From an uncultured Prevotellaceae bacterium (lineage in GTDB: Bacteria > Bacteroidota > Bacteroidia > Bacteroidales > Bacteroidaceae): DNA of 64,000 bases. Made by a program: the position numbers and the translations under genes. The stretch is from positions 63,255 through 127,254 of the forward strand of contig CADBAG010000005.1 of assembly GCA_902792635.1 (NCBI GenBank), written 5' to 3'. Positions 32,874 through 41,188 of the stretch are shown piece after piece (the first letter of the stretch is position 1; every line of letters begins with the position of its first letter). The notes under the pieces were generated by a model that did not search any database, was not told the origin of the DNA, and saw nothing but the letters and a program-made list of their open reading frames with translations.

Positions 32874-33734
32874 ATGGAATTTAGAACAATCGTAGATATC
32901 CCCGAGAGCCGATGGAAGATTGAACCCATGGAGCGTATGCTCTTTGTGGGCTCCTGTTTTGCTGATAATATAGGCAAACGCTTCGCGGATGAGCACTTCC
33001 GCACAGTGGTCAATCCCTATGGTGTGATGTACAACCCTGCAAGTATTCTCCACACGGTCAAGCGGCTCATGGATGACGACGCCATGCCTTTCCAAGAAGA
33101 TGAGCAAGGCACCACTGTCTTCACCCTTGGCACGAACCATGTATATATTCTCAAAGAAACTGGAGAGATCGTTGATAATTGTCGGAAGCGTCCCCAGCGT
33201 CTCTTTGAGGAGCGAGAACTGACGATTAATGAATGTGCCGACTATCTCCGTCAGGCCATTTCTCTCATTCTCAGTCGTTATCCCAAGGTCCGTTTCATCC
33301 TCACCGTTTCTCCCATCCGCTACCGCAAGTACGGTTACCACGGCTCACAACTCTCAAAAGCCACGTTGCTGCTCGCAATAGATAAACTCATATCATCACC
33401 CAACAACCAACAACCAACACCTATCACCTACTTTCCCTCTTACGAGATAATAAATGATGAATTGCGAGACTATCGATTCTATAAGCCGGACATGCTTCAT
33501 CCTTCCGACCAGGCTGTGGATTATATCTTTGAGCGTCTTGCAGATACCTATTTCTCTGATGCCACCCGTGCTTTTCTGAAGGAATGGAAGCCGATCCGCG
33601 AAGCCCTCAACCACCGTCCGCTGCATCCCGAGAGCGAAGAATATCAGCGGTTCAAACAACAAACTGAAGAACGTCTTCGCGCCTTCGAACAACGCTTCGC
33701 CGACGTTTCGCTAAAGAATAATTCGCTTCGCTAA
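32874..33734 (+). CDS. GSCFA-domain protein
   Basis: The 286-residue protein contains the family signature GSCFADNIGKRF near residues 27-38, an SGNH/GDSL-like hydrolase fold, and the later block FILTVSPIRYRK near residues 142-153. Catalytic serine would be Ser28 by analogy. The family is common in Bacteroidota and Proteobacteria; substrates are unknown, and esterase or acyltransferase activity is inferred from the fold. No signal peptide. It stands alone, downstream of two palindromic elements that separate it from any promoter I could identify. Confidence 0.9.
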   Translation: MEFRTIVDIPESRWKIEPMERMLFVGSCFADNIGKRFADEHFRTVVNPYGVMYNPASILHTVKRLMDDDAMPFQEDEQGTTVFTLGTNHVYILKETGEIVDNCRKRPQRLFEERELTINECADYLRQAISLILSRYPKVRFILTVSPIRYRKYGYHGSQLSKATLLLAIDKLISSPNNQQPTPITYFPSYEIINDELRDYRFYKPDMLHPSDQAVDYIFERLADTYFSDATRAFLKEWKPIREALNHRPLHPESEEYQRFKQQTEERLRAFEQRFADVSLKNNSLR

Positions 33735-33794
33735 AGAATAAAGAATAGAGAAGAAAGAAGACAGAAGAAAGAAGACAGACTTTGATATAAACGC

Positions 33795-33837
33795 TTGCAG
33801 GGACGATAGACCTTATACATGTCTATCGTCCCTGCAA
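33795..33837. terminator. Perfect 17-bp hairpin between convergent genes
   Basis: TTGCAGGGACGATAGAC (33795-33811), a 9-nt loop and its exact reverse complement (33821-33837). It lies between the convergent GSCFA and typA genes. It may terminate in both directions but lacks a U-run, so it may equally be a repeat. Confidence 0.55.
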
Positions 33838-33869
33838 TACGTTCTTGAATGTAATCCACATCCCTCCCT

Positions 33870-33913
33870 TTAGGGAGGGCTTGGGTAGGCCTTAGGGAGG
33901 GCTTGGGTAGGCC
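33870..33913. repeat. Two tandem 22-bp units at the end of typA
   Basis: A 22-bp unit (TTAGGGAGGGCTTGGGTAGG plus CC) is present at 33870-33891 and 33892-33913, right up to the typA stop. A related CCCCTCC/GGAGGGG sequence abuts the nuoN stop at 55047-55080. Confidence 0.85.
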
Positions 33914-33914
33914 T

Positions 33915-35717
33915 TTAATCTTTATTCGCTCTCTTTCTCTCTAAGTGGTCGAGGATGATCTTACGCATACGCATCGACTTCGGCGTCACCTCCACGTACT
34001 CATCTTCCTTGATGTACTCGAGGCACTCCTCTAAGCTCATGACAGTCTTCGGCACGATGTGAGCCTTCTCATCTGAACCACTGGCACGCACGTTCGTGAG
34101 CTGCTTAGCCTTGCACACGTTGACCACAAGGTCATTGTCGTGTACATGCTCACCGACAACCTCACCGGCATACACTTCCTCACCCGGATCGATGAAGAAC
34201 TTACCACGGTCCTGAAGCTTATCGATAGCATAAGCGTAAGCTGTACCCGTATCCATGGAGACCATGGAACCATTGGTACGGCGAACGATCTCACCCTTAT
34301 ACGGCTGATACTCTTTATAACGATGAGCCATGATAGCCTCACCCTGGCTGGCTGTCAGCACATTGGTACGCAGACCGATGATACCACGGGAAGGAATATC
34401 GAAAGTGATGTTCACGCGGTCACCCTCGGTGTCCATACCTGTGAGGTCACCCTTACGGCGTGTCACCATATCGACCATCTTAGAAGAGTACTCCTGCGGC
34501 ACGTTGATGTCGAGTTCCTCAATAGGCTCGCACTTCACACCGTCGATCTCCTTGTAGATAACCTGCGGCTGACCGACCTGAAGCTCGTAACCCTCACGAC
34601 GCATGGTCTCAATGAGCACAGAGAGGTGAAGCACACCACGGCCCTTGACGATCCAACGGTCTGTGTAACCCTCAACAGGATCAACACGCAGTGCGATGTT
34701 CTTCTCAAGCTCTTTCTGCAGACGGTCGTTGATCTGCCGGGAAGTGCAGAACTTACCCTCACGGCCGAAGAAAGGCGAGTCGTTGATGGTGAAGAGCATC
34801 GACATCGTCGGCTCATCGACAGCGATAGGAGGCAGTGGCTCCGGATTCTCGAAGTCTGCGATGGTATCGCCAATCTCGAAGTTCTCCAGGCCGATGACAG
34901 CGCAGATATCGCCACTGTCAACACTATCCACACGCTTGTGTGTGATACCTTCGAAAGTGTGGAGCTCTTTGATCTTTGTCTTCTCCTGAGTGCCGTCGCG
35001 GTGGCAGATCGTGATATTCATGCCATCCTTCAGTGTGCCACGATGAACACGGCCCACTGCGATACGACCGGTATAGTTACTATAGTCGAGAGAAGTGATC
35101 AACATCTGCGGAGTACCATCAAGGTGCTTCGGAGCGGGGATGACCTCCACGATCTTGTCGAGCAGATAATCGATGTTATCTGTCGGAGTCTTATAGTCAG
35201 GACCCATCCAGCCGTTCTTAGCTGAACCGTAGACCACGGGGAAGTCGAGCTGATCCTCTGTAGCGTTCAGGTCGCACATGAGGTCGAACACCATCTCGTA
35301 GACCTGCTCAGGACGGCAGTTAGGCTTATCGACCTTGTTCACGACGACGATAGGCTTCAGTCCGATCTTGAGCGCTTTCTGCAGCACGAAACGTGTCTGC
35401 GGCATCGGACCCTCGAAAGCATCAACCAACAGCAGGCAGCCGTCGGCCATGTTGAGCACACGCTCCACCTCACCACCGAAGTCGGAGTGACCCGGGGTAT
35501 CGAGGATGTTAATCTTTACTCCTTTCCACGTTATAGAGACATTTTTAGAAAGAATCGTTATCCCTCGCTCGCGCTCCAGGTCATTGGAGTCGAGCACTTC
35601 GCCGCTCTCATCCTTTCCGTCGCGGAAAAGCTTTCCGGCGAGCATCATCTTGTCAACCAACGTAGTCTTACCATGGTCGACGTGCGCAATCACTGCAATG
35701 TTACGAATGTCTTGCAT
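33915..35717 (-). CDS. typA: Ribosome-associated GTPase TypA/BipA
   Basis: A translational GTPase of the elongation-factor family acting on 50S assembly and stress adaptation. The 600-residue protein has full length: G1 AHVDHGKTT at residues 11-19, RGITI (G2), [15 protein letters not shown] (G3) near 73-87 and NKVDKP (G4) near 128-133. EF-Tu domain II, EF-G C-terminal domains and the BipA-specific C-terminal domain follow. A minus-strand promoter box (TAATTTTGC, 35767-35759) precedes it, back to back with the rpsO promoter. Confidence 0.97.
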   Translation of the reverse strand: MQDIRNIAVIAHVDHGKTTLVDKMMLAGKLFRDGKDESGEVLDSNDLERERGITILSKNVSITWKGVKINILDTPGHSDFGGEVERVLNMADGCLLLVDAFEGPMPQTRFVLQKALKIGLKPIVVVNKVDKPNCRPEQVYEMVFDLMCDLNATEDQLDFPVVYGSAKNGWMGPDYKTPTDNIDYLLDKIVEVIPAPKHLDGTPQMLITSLDYSNYTGRIAVGRVHRGTLKDGMNITICHRDGTQEKTKIKELHTFEGITHKRVDSVDSGDICAVIGLENFEIGDTIADFENPEPLPPIAVDEPTMSMLFTINDSPFFGREGKFCTSRQINDRLQKELEKNIALRVDPVEGYTDRWIVKGRGVLHLSVLIETMRREGYELQVGQPQVIYKEIDGVKCEPIEELDINVPQEYSSKMVDMVTRRKGDLTGMDTEGDRVNITFDIPSRGIIGLRTNVLTASQGEAIMAHRYKEYQPYKGEIVRRTNGSMVSMDTGTAYAYAIDKLQDRGKFFIDPGEEVYAGEVVGEHVHDNDLVVNVCKAKQLTNVRASGSDEKAHIVPKTVMSLEECLEYIKEDEYVEVTPKSMRMRKIILDHLERKRANKD

Positions 35718-35758
35718 CGTTTTTACCTTAAACTATTAATGCTGAAATCTATTTGGCT

Positions 35759-35767
35759 GCAAAATTA
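35759..35767 (-). promoter_or_regulatory. -7 promoter element of typA
   Basis: TAATTTTGC on the minus strand about 42 bp upstream of the typA ATG. Confidence 0.55.
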
Positions 35768-35788
35768 CAAAAAATACTTGTGAAAACA

Positions 35789-35819
35789 TTGCTAATAGCC
35801 AAAAAATTAGTAACTTTGC
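35789..35819 (+). promoter_or_regulatory. rpsO promoter and structured leader
   Basis: TTG (35789-35791), 19 bp, TAACTTTGC (35811-35819). The leader of about 108 nt contains a TCCGG-AGAAG-CCGGA hairpin near 35829-35843. S15 autoregulates its own mRNA in several bacteria, so this leader is a candidate binding site (inference). Confidence 0.7.
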
Positions 35820-35931
35820 ACCCGCATTTCCGGAGAAGCCGGAGCATTCGAGGCTGTCGGGGTTGTGATTAAGGCCTGCAGACGACTAAAGGATGTCATT
35901 GATGCACCAACACATTAATCAATTTCAACAA

Positions 35932-36201
35932 ATGTATTTAGACAAAGAGAAGAAGGCTGAGATCTTCAGCAAGTATGGCAAGGGTACCACAGACACTGGT
36001 TCAGCAGAGGCACAGATCGCTCTGTTCACTTATCGTATCGCTCACCTCACTGAGCACGTTAAGGCTAACCACAAGGACTTCGTGACCACTCGCTCTCTGA
36101 CTCAGCTCGTAGGTAAGCGTCGTCGCCTCCTCACTTATCTCAAGGCTCGCGACATCAACCGCTACCGTGAGATCGTGAAGGCTCTCGGACTGCGTAAGTA
36201 A
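35932..36201 (+). CDS. rpsO: 30S ribosomal protein S15
   Basis: Binds 16S rRNA in the central domain during 30S assembly. With the start at 35932 (MYLDKEKKAEIFSKYG) the protein is 89 residues, exactly the family length; an upstream in-frame start at 35893 would add 13 atypical residues. The signature TGSAEAQIALFTYRIAHLTEH and GKRRRLLTYL are present (first one read in two parts). A strong terminator lies at 36321-36347. Confidence 0.97.
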   Translation: MYLDKEKKAEIFSKYGKGTTDTGSAEAQIALFTYRIAHLTEHVKANHKDFVTTRSLTQLVGKRRRLLTYLKARDINRYREIVKALGLRK

Positions 36202-36227
36202 AGAGTTGGCCCACCCCTACACGCTCT

Positions 36228-36262
36228 TCATGGCCCCACCCCTACCCCTCCCCCATCCAGGG
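36228..36262. repeat. CCCTCCC/GGGAGGG element downstream of rpsO
   Basis: CCCCTCCCCCATCCAGGGGA and flanking C runs. It is in inverted orientation to the copy at 36421-36463, on the other side of the terminator. Confidence 0.7.
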
Positions 36263-36320
36263 GAGGGAGAGATTACTTTCAAGAATTATATGCATACCTG
36301 ATAGAATCAGATGTAAACAC

Positions 36321-36347
36321 AAAAAGGCGACTAACTGTCGCCTTTTT
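36321..36347. terminator. Bidirectional terminator between rpsO and the glycosyltransferase gene
   Basis: AAAAAGGCGAC-TAACT-GTCGCCTTTTT, an 11-bp stem with a U-run in both directions, between convergent genes. Confidence 0.9.
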
Positions 36348-36401
36348 GCGTTCTTATTCTTATTGATATTATTTTATTGGTAGACAAAGATCTCGCAAGC
36401 A

Positions 36402-37463
36402 TCACCTCTTGGAAGTAATCAGCCCTCCCCCTGGATGGGGGGAGGGAGGGGAGAGGGCCGCCCACTTCTTCTTCCCCCTCAGATAGTACTCCCACAATAT
36501 ACTGATGTTCAGCCGCTCGGGCACGGGGTTGAGCGTCCTTGTTGCAGCTATCTCTTTCCGATCTTTATCAAACTCATGCTTCCACTTATGGAAAGCACGG
36601 CGACCACGGATGACAGCCTTGAAGTCGCCGATGTTATGTTGCAGGATCAGCATCTCAAAAGCCGCAAGCCAGTCGAGGAAGCAACGCATACGCATCACAC
36701 CCTTCAACTCATCATCAGGCAAGTTCTTATAGAGCATCGTCAGACTGTTTCTGAAGTTAAGGAACGTCTTCATCGGATTGCTCTTTGGCAGGGTACCACC
36801 TCCGACATGGTAGACCTCACTCTCTGGATAGCACACGATACGGCGACCCCGCTGACGCAGTCGCCAACAGAGATCGATCTCTTCACAGTGGGCAAAGAAC
36901 CGGCCGTCCAAGCCCCCTACCCTCCAATAGTCGGAGGAGCGGATAAGCAGGCAGGCGCCTGTCGCCCACAGCACATCTTGCGCATAGTCGTATTGACCCT
37001 CGTCGCGCTCCACCGTGTTAAAGATTCTTCCACGGCAGAACGGATATCCGTATCGGTCGAGGAAACCACCGCAGGCTCCGGCATACTCGAAACTGTCCTT
37101 GTCAAACTCTGACAACAACTTAGGCTGACAGGCTGCTACATCCTCGTGAGCATCCATATACTCCACAAGGGGTGTGAGCCAGTGGTGTGTCACCTCCACA
37201 TCGGAGTTGAGCAGTACATAGTAGTCGGCTTTAATCTTTGCCAAGGCACGGTTATAGCCCTCTGCAAAGCCGTAGTTTTTGTCAAGGCGCAACGTCTTGA
37301 CTATCGGGAACTTCTCCGCAAGCATCGCTAACGAGCCGTCGGTGGAGGCGTTGTCCGCAACCCACACGTCGGCCTCATCTTTCGAATACTTGACGACGGT
37401 GGACAGATAGGTCTCCATCATCTTCCGCCCGTTCCAGTTGAGGATCACCACTGCTGTTCTCAT
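36402..37463 (-). CDS. Family 2 glycosyltransferase, C-terminus extended by a repeat
   Basis: The 353-residue protein starts TAVVILNWNGRKMMETYL and has WVADNASTDGSLAML (about 35-49), LLNSDVEV (about 83-90, the DxD-like site) and a later AHCEEIDLCWRLRQRG block (about 190-205). These are typical of rhamnosyl- or N-acetylglucosaminyl-transferases using nucleotide sugars at the cytosolic face. Residues about 334-348 (LSPPSPHPGGG) are encoded by the CCCTCCC repeat at 36421-36463, so the natural protein probably ended earlier. It overlaps mtaB by 4 bp. The acceptor is unknown. Confidence 0.88.
   Translation of the reverse strand: MRTAVVILNWNGRKMMETYLSTVVKYSKDEADVWVADNASTDGSLAMLAEKFPIVKTLRLDKNYGFAEGYNRALAKIKADYYVLLNSDVEVTHHWLTPLVEYMDAHEDVAACQPKLLSEFDKDSFEYAGACGGFLDRYGYPFCRGRIFNTVERDEGQYDYAQDVLWATGACLLIRSSDYWRVGGLDGRFFAHCEEIDLCWRLRQRGRRIVCYPESEVYHVGGGTLPKSNPMKTFLNFRNSLTMLYKNLPDDELKGVMRMRCFLDWLAAFEMLILQHNIGDFKAVIRGRRAFHKWKHEFDKDRKEIAATRTLNPVPERLNISILWEYYLRGKKKWAALSPPSPHPGGGLITSKR
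36421..36463. repeat. CCCTCCC/GGGAGGG element inside the glycosyltransferase 3' end
   Basis: AGCCCTCCCCCTGGATGGGG followed by G-rich sequence, read through by the glycosyltransferase frame. Inverted relative to the copy at 36228-36262. Confidence 0.75.
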
Positions 37464-38815
37464 AATAACTGGGCTTTTAGTGCACTCTTATCAAAATTGA
37501 ACTCACCGAGTTTCACGCGCACGATCTCGTTATCTAATCGGTCGTTGTCATCCGAAGGCGGGAGCTCCACGCGGATATAGTTCTTCGTGAAGCCGTGCAT
37601 TGCTTTTCCATGCGCTGCCTTCTCGAAGAGCACCTCTGCCTCCTTGCCGATATGTGCAGCATAGAAAGCGAGTGTCTTCTCGTCCGACAGTTTCAGCAGA
37701 CGGTGCACACGCTCTTTCTTGTCCTTGTCAGGCACTATATAATTAATGTGTAAGGCTGATGTCCCCGGACGCTCGGAGTAAGGGAAGACGTGGAGCTGGG
37801 TCACTGGTAATGACTTGATGAACTCATAACTGTCCTCAAAGCACTCGGGCTTCTCTCCACGGCACCCTACCATGACGTCGACACCGATGAAAGCATCGGG
37901 CATAAGCTCTTTGATAAGATGGATCTTATGGGCAAAGACATCGCGTGTATAGCGGCGATGCATGAGCTTCAGCACCTCATCGCTGCCACTCTGAAGCGGA
38001 ATATGGAAATGAGGCATGAAGGCACGGCTGTGCGCACAGTAGTCGATGAGTTCATCATAAATGAGGTCGGGCTCCAACGAACTGATGCGGAAGCGCTGGA
38101 TACCTTCCACGCCATCGAGCGCCTTCACAAGGTCGATAAACTTCTCCCCCGTTGTCTCACCGAAGTCACCGATGTTCACACCTGTGAGCACGATCTCCTT
38201 ACCTCCCTCGCGCGCTGCCTGCTCAGCCTGCTCTACGAGCGAAGCAATGGATGGGTTACGCGAGAAGCCGCGCGCATAAGGAATCGTACAATACGTACAG
38301 AAATAGTTGCAGCCATCCTGTACCTTCAGGAAATAACGGGTACGGTTACCGCGCGAGCACGAGGGTTGGAACGACTTGATATCCTTTGTCTTGACGTGAT
38401 GGAAGAGATGACGATGACCATCCGTCCCTTCTTCGGGTGTAGCGGGCTGCGTCCACGCGTCATTGAGATATTGTATGAGGTTGGCTTTCTCATTGGAGCC
38501 TAACACAAGGTCCACGCCGTCCATCTTACTCACTTTCTCTGAGTCGAGCTGCGCATAGCACCCCGTGACAACCACGAAGGAGCCGGGATTCTCACGCACC
38601 ATGCGATGGATAGCCTGACGACACTTGTGGTCCGCCATCTCCGTCACTGAGCATGTGTTGACAAGACAGATATCTGCTGTCTCACCCGCCTGAGCCTCGA
38701 CGACGCCCATCTCACGCAGGAGCTTGGCAAAGGTAGAGGTCTCGGAGAAGTTGAGCTTACACCCCAATGTATAAAAAGCCGCTTTCTTTCCCTGGAAAGC
38801 TGATGTGTCTATCAT
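37460..38815 (-). CDS. mtaB: tRNA t6A37 methylthiotransferase MtaB
   Basis: A radical-SAM enzyme that adds a methylthio group to t6A at position 37 of tRNAs. The 451-residue protein has the N-terminal UPF0004 domain with cluster cysteines in YTLGCKLN (about 16-23), NTCSVTE and TGCYAQ. The radical-SAM motif is CNYFCTYCTIPYARG (about 168-182). A TRAM domain lies at the C-terminus. The motif GCKLN rather than GCQMN favours MtaB over MiaB. A minus-strand promoter box is at 38867-38859. The 4-bp overlap with the glycosyltransferase gene suggests cotranscription. Confidence 0.93.
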   Translation of the reverse strand: MIDTSAFQGKKAAFYTLGCKLNFSETSTFAKLLREMGVVEAQAGETADICLVNTCSVTEMADHKCRQAIHRMVRENPGSFVVVTGCYAQLDSEKVSKMDGVDLVLGSNEKANLIQYLNDAWTQPATPEEGTDGHRHLFHHVKTKDIKSFQPSCSRGNRTRYFLKVQDGCNYFCTYCTIPYARGFSRNPSIASLVEQAEQAAREGGKEIVLTGVNIGDFGETTGEKFIDLVKALDGVEGIQRFRISSLEPDLIYDELIDYCAHSRAFMPHFHIPLQSGSDEVLKLMHRRYTRDVFAHKIHLIKELMPDAFIGVDVMVGCRGEKPECFEDSYEFIKSLPVTQLHVFPYSERPGTSALHINYIVPDKDKKERVHRLLKLSDEKTLAFYAAHIGKEAEVLFEKAAHGKAMHGFTKNYIRVELPPSDDNDRLDNEIVRVKLGEFNFDKSALKAQLL

Positions 38816-38858
38816 ATTACTTTATGTATCTTTCTAAAAAATATCATTCTAATAGTTT

Positions 38859-38867
38859 GCAAAGGTA
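38859..38867 (-). promoter_or_regulatory. -7 promoter element of mtaB
   Basis: TACCTTTGC on the minus strand about 44 bp upstream of ATG 38815. Confidence 0.6.
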
Positions 38868-38917
38868 CGGCTTTCTGAAGACTTTAGACTGATATGCCTC
38901 AGATTTTTTCGGTTCTT

Positions 38918-39220
38918 CAGTTTTTCGGGTTGATGGGTTCACTCAACCTCGAAGAGGTTGAACTAGGTCAGCCCCACGTGAGGCGCAGCCGAAACGTGGG
39001 GTTTAGGGTCCGGCGTGATTCCGTTGCAATCCGGCCTCGAAGAGGGCGAACATGGTTTAAACGCCATCACCTATAACCAGTATCCCACCCATGTTCGCCC
39101 TCTTCGAGGCCGACAGGTCAGGTTAAATTGCTCGACCCAAACCCCCAGGTTGCGTCGCTGCGCTCCTTACCTGGGGCTACTCATGTACAACCTCTTCGAG
39201 GTTGACCGCAGTATCAACCG
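38918..39220. repeat. Nested palindromic element, copy F
   Basis: Nearly complete. Outer arm GGTTCTTCAGTTTTTCGGG (from 38911), CAACCTC-GAA-GAGGTTG (38944-38960), left hairpin CCCCACGT...ACGTGGGG (38970-39003), central inverted arms (39031-39057 and 39090-39112), right hairpin CCCCAGGT...ACCTGGGG (39141-39178) and CAACCTC-TTC-GAGGTTG (39188-39204). It lies between the divergent mtaB and TerB genes, on the left of the TerB-ATPase-helicase module. A frame at 39015-39257 is repeat-encoded. Confidence 0.9.
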
Positions 39221-39241
39221 AACCTTTTTTCGTTATACCCT

Positions 39242-39272
39242 TTGTCAATCGTCATAATAATGCTATCTTTGC
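39242..39272 (+). promoter_or_regulatory. Promoter of the TerB-domain gene
   Basis: TTG (39242-39244), 19 bp, TATCTTTGC (39264-39272), immediately after element F; leader about 13 nt to ATG 39290. Confidence 0.75.
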
Positions 39273-39289
39273 ATGCAAGAGAATAATGC

Positions 39290-40960
39290 ATGGACAGATA
39301 TTATACCGATGAAGATTTAGACTTCGGACAAGACGACAGTTGGAGCAATGACTTCGACGACGGGTCATACGGCTTACCTCCCGGCACGGACAGTGTTCAC
39401 AACTGGGACTACTTTGAGCCGGAAGACGACGATCCGAAGCAACAGTTCGACTTTGGCAACAGACAGGCGGACCGTTACGATGACGGTCTGCCCGAACAGT
39501 TGCGTGCGCTCCTTGAGATGATTCGTAAGCAGCCGTGGCAGATCACGGCTGCGAAGTCATTCTATGAACAAGCGCTGTTCATGCAAGACTACGAGGACGA
39601 TGTCGAGATTGTGAAGTATATGAACTATTTCCCGACCTATCGTGACATGACCATCCATCAGCTCCGAAGCTATTTCACAATCCGCAAGCAGCTGCGTCTC
39701 GGCAAAGCCCCCGACGTGTCACTGAGCTATCTCTTCGTCTATGTCTACGAAACCCTGATGCGCATCGGTGTGAACACAGCTGAAGAAGGTTATGAGATCT
39801 TGTGCGCCTTAAAGGAAGCCTATAGCGAGTCTGAGCCTAAATTCAGCCGTTATCTCACCCCGTGGATCCGCGACTATGTCGTTTACAACAACCTTTCGGA
39901 GCATTTCTCCGAAGTCTTTGCCAAGGAGCAAGAGCAAGACAAAATTGCCGACGTGCTCGCCGACTATGCGAAATGTGATCCACAACTTTTGTTTGACACC
40001 ATCTGCCCATTGTCAAAGTACGACCCCCGCACTGCCGCCCTTTACAAGAAGTTCCCGAAGGAGACCACGGAAGCCATGGTCCGGGTGCTACGGGCTATCC
40101 TCCCGACGATAGAGAAAGAGAGTCGGCACCGTATCCGCACGATGTTTGCCGGCAAGCGCGTGAGCCGCTCATGCACTATGTTTGCCAACGCTGTGTTCTA
40201 TGATCCCAAGCCTGTGCGAAATGTAGAGATAACCGTATCACCCGCCCATCGTTTCATCTGCCGTGGAGGACTGTGGTCGCATGACGATTACGTTGGCGCT
40301 GATTTATCTCTAAAGAAGAAACTCGGTGCTGTACTTCGTGAGACGGACCGACAATTGCGTGAGATGCTCGGCGTCAAGCCTAAGCTCCCACTCTTAAAGA
40401 CCGGTGAGGAGTATAGTTCTCTTATCAAGCCCGTCCTTGCTTCCTGGCAGGCTGAAGAGCAGAAGCGTCGAGCTGCGGAGGAAGCAGAGAAGCGACGCAT
40501 CAGCATCGACTACAGCAAACTGGGGCGTATCCGCAACGATGCAGAGGTGGTGCAGGACAAGTTGCTTGAGGGAGTGGCTATCGAAGAAGAATCGCCAGCT
40601 CTGCAGGGGCGGCCCTTGTGGCCGTCCGCCATGGCAGGACAAATTAATGCATCCGAAATCACGCGGTCATCCGAGGTGCGGACGGCCACAGGGGCCGCCC
40701 CTGCAACTGATACCAATACTTCCTCCGACTCTCGTGAGCACCATTTCCTCCGTCTCTTCCTCTCCGGCGGCGACTGGAAGCAATTTCTTCGCGATATCCA
40801 CGTGCCTGAAGGTGTGATGGTGGAGAACATCAACAACGAGATGATGGATATCGTCGGTGACATCGTGTTGGAAGATAATGGCGATGGACTGCAACTCATT
40901 GAAGACTACAGAGAAGATATATTGAATTTACTTAATAACTCTATTGATTGCCACTCGTAA
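39290..40960 (+). CDS. TerB_N/TerB_C-domain protein
   Basis: The 556-residue protein has an acidic, Tyr/Asp-rich N-terminus (1-65). A TerB_N-like region follows (about 75-280) with the typical MNYFPTYRDMTIHQLRSYF and LSYLFVYVYETLMRIG. A TerB_C-like region (about 300-556) includes SIDYSKLGRIRNDAEVVQ near 403-420 and a final conserved HHFLRLFLSGGDW block. TerB_N/TerB_C proteins are predicted parts of DNA-processing stress or defence systems; no activity is established. Residues about 438-472 are encoded by an inserted palindrome (40602-40705) that keeps the frame. It heads a module with a BrxD-like ATPase and a helicase. The central TerB core domain could not be recognised. Confidence 0.78.
   Translation: MDRYYTDEDLDFGQDDSWSNDFDDGSYGLPPGTDSVHNWDYFEPEDDDPKQQFDFGNRQADRYDDGLPEQLRALLEMIRKQPWQITAAKSFYEQALFMQDYEDDVEIVKYMNYFPTYRDMTIHQLRSYFTIRKQLRLGKAPDVSLSYLFVYVYETLMRIGVNTAEEGYEILCALKEAYSESEPKFSRYLTPWIRDYVVYNNLSEHFSEVFAKEQEQDKIADVLADYAKCDPQLLFDTICPLSKYDPRTAALYKKFPKETTEAMVRVLRAILPTIEKESRHRIRTMFAGKRVSRSCTMFANAVFYDPKPVRNVEITVSPAHRFICRGGLWSHDDYVGADLSLKKKLGAVLRETDRQLREMLGVKPKLPLLKTGEEYSSLIKPVLASWQAEEQKRRAAEEAEKRRISIDYSKLGRIRNDAEVVQDKLLEGVAIEEESPALQGRPLWPSAMAGQINASEITRSSEVRTATGAAPATDTNTSSDSREHHFLRLFLSGGDWKQFLRDIHVPEGVMVENINNEMMDIVGDIVLEDNGDGLQLIEDYREDILNLLNNSIDCHS
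40602..40705. mobile_element. MITE-like GGGGCGGCC palindrome inserted in the TerB gene
   Basis: A 104-bp element with 28-bp terminal inverted repeats (40602-40629 and 40678-40705) differing at one position (TTGTGG versus CTGTGG). It lies in an acidic linker of the TerB_C region and all three stop-free codon phases needed for read-through are kept. It carries no gene, so any movement would need a transposase elsewhere. Related arms are at 6617-6702 and 27150-27164. Confidence 0.8.
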
Positions 40961-41026
40961 TCAACTGATTTGTTGTTGATAAGTCTATTGATTATTGTCT
41001 GGATGTCCGGAGAAAAGACATCGCGA

Positions 41027-41084
41027 CGCATATGGGGCGGTAACACGTCACATACGGGGCAGTAACGCGTCACATATGGGACGC
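41027..41084. promoter_or_regulatory. Direct repeats upstream of the BrxD-like gene
   Basis: Two full and one partial 22-bp unit of the form CACATAYGGGGCRGTAACRCGT (about 41027-41048, 41049-41070, 41071-41084) stand about 55 bp upstream of the promoter. They look like operator repeats. Nothing else is seen in 40961-41137. Confidence 0.6.
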
Positions 41085-41137
41085 TATAAGATTTAACCGA
41101 TACGGCGGCGAAATCTTGCTTATTACAAATTAACTTT

Positions 41138-41188
41138 GTATCTTTGCAGAGTACTTCTTTCCTATTAAGAAAGACTCAGCAAAGATAC
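41138..41188 (+). promoter_or_regulatory. Promoter within a perfect inverted repeat
   Basis: GTATCTTTGC (41138-41147) contains the -7 box TATCTTTGC. Its exact inverse GCAAAGATAC (41179-41188) ends at the ATG. An inner TTCTTT/AAGAAAG pair lies between. The inverse arm provides a -7 box on the minus strand, so the site is symmetric. Transcription from 41139-41147 excludes a start at 41144. Confidence 0.65.
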
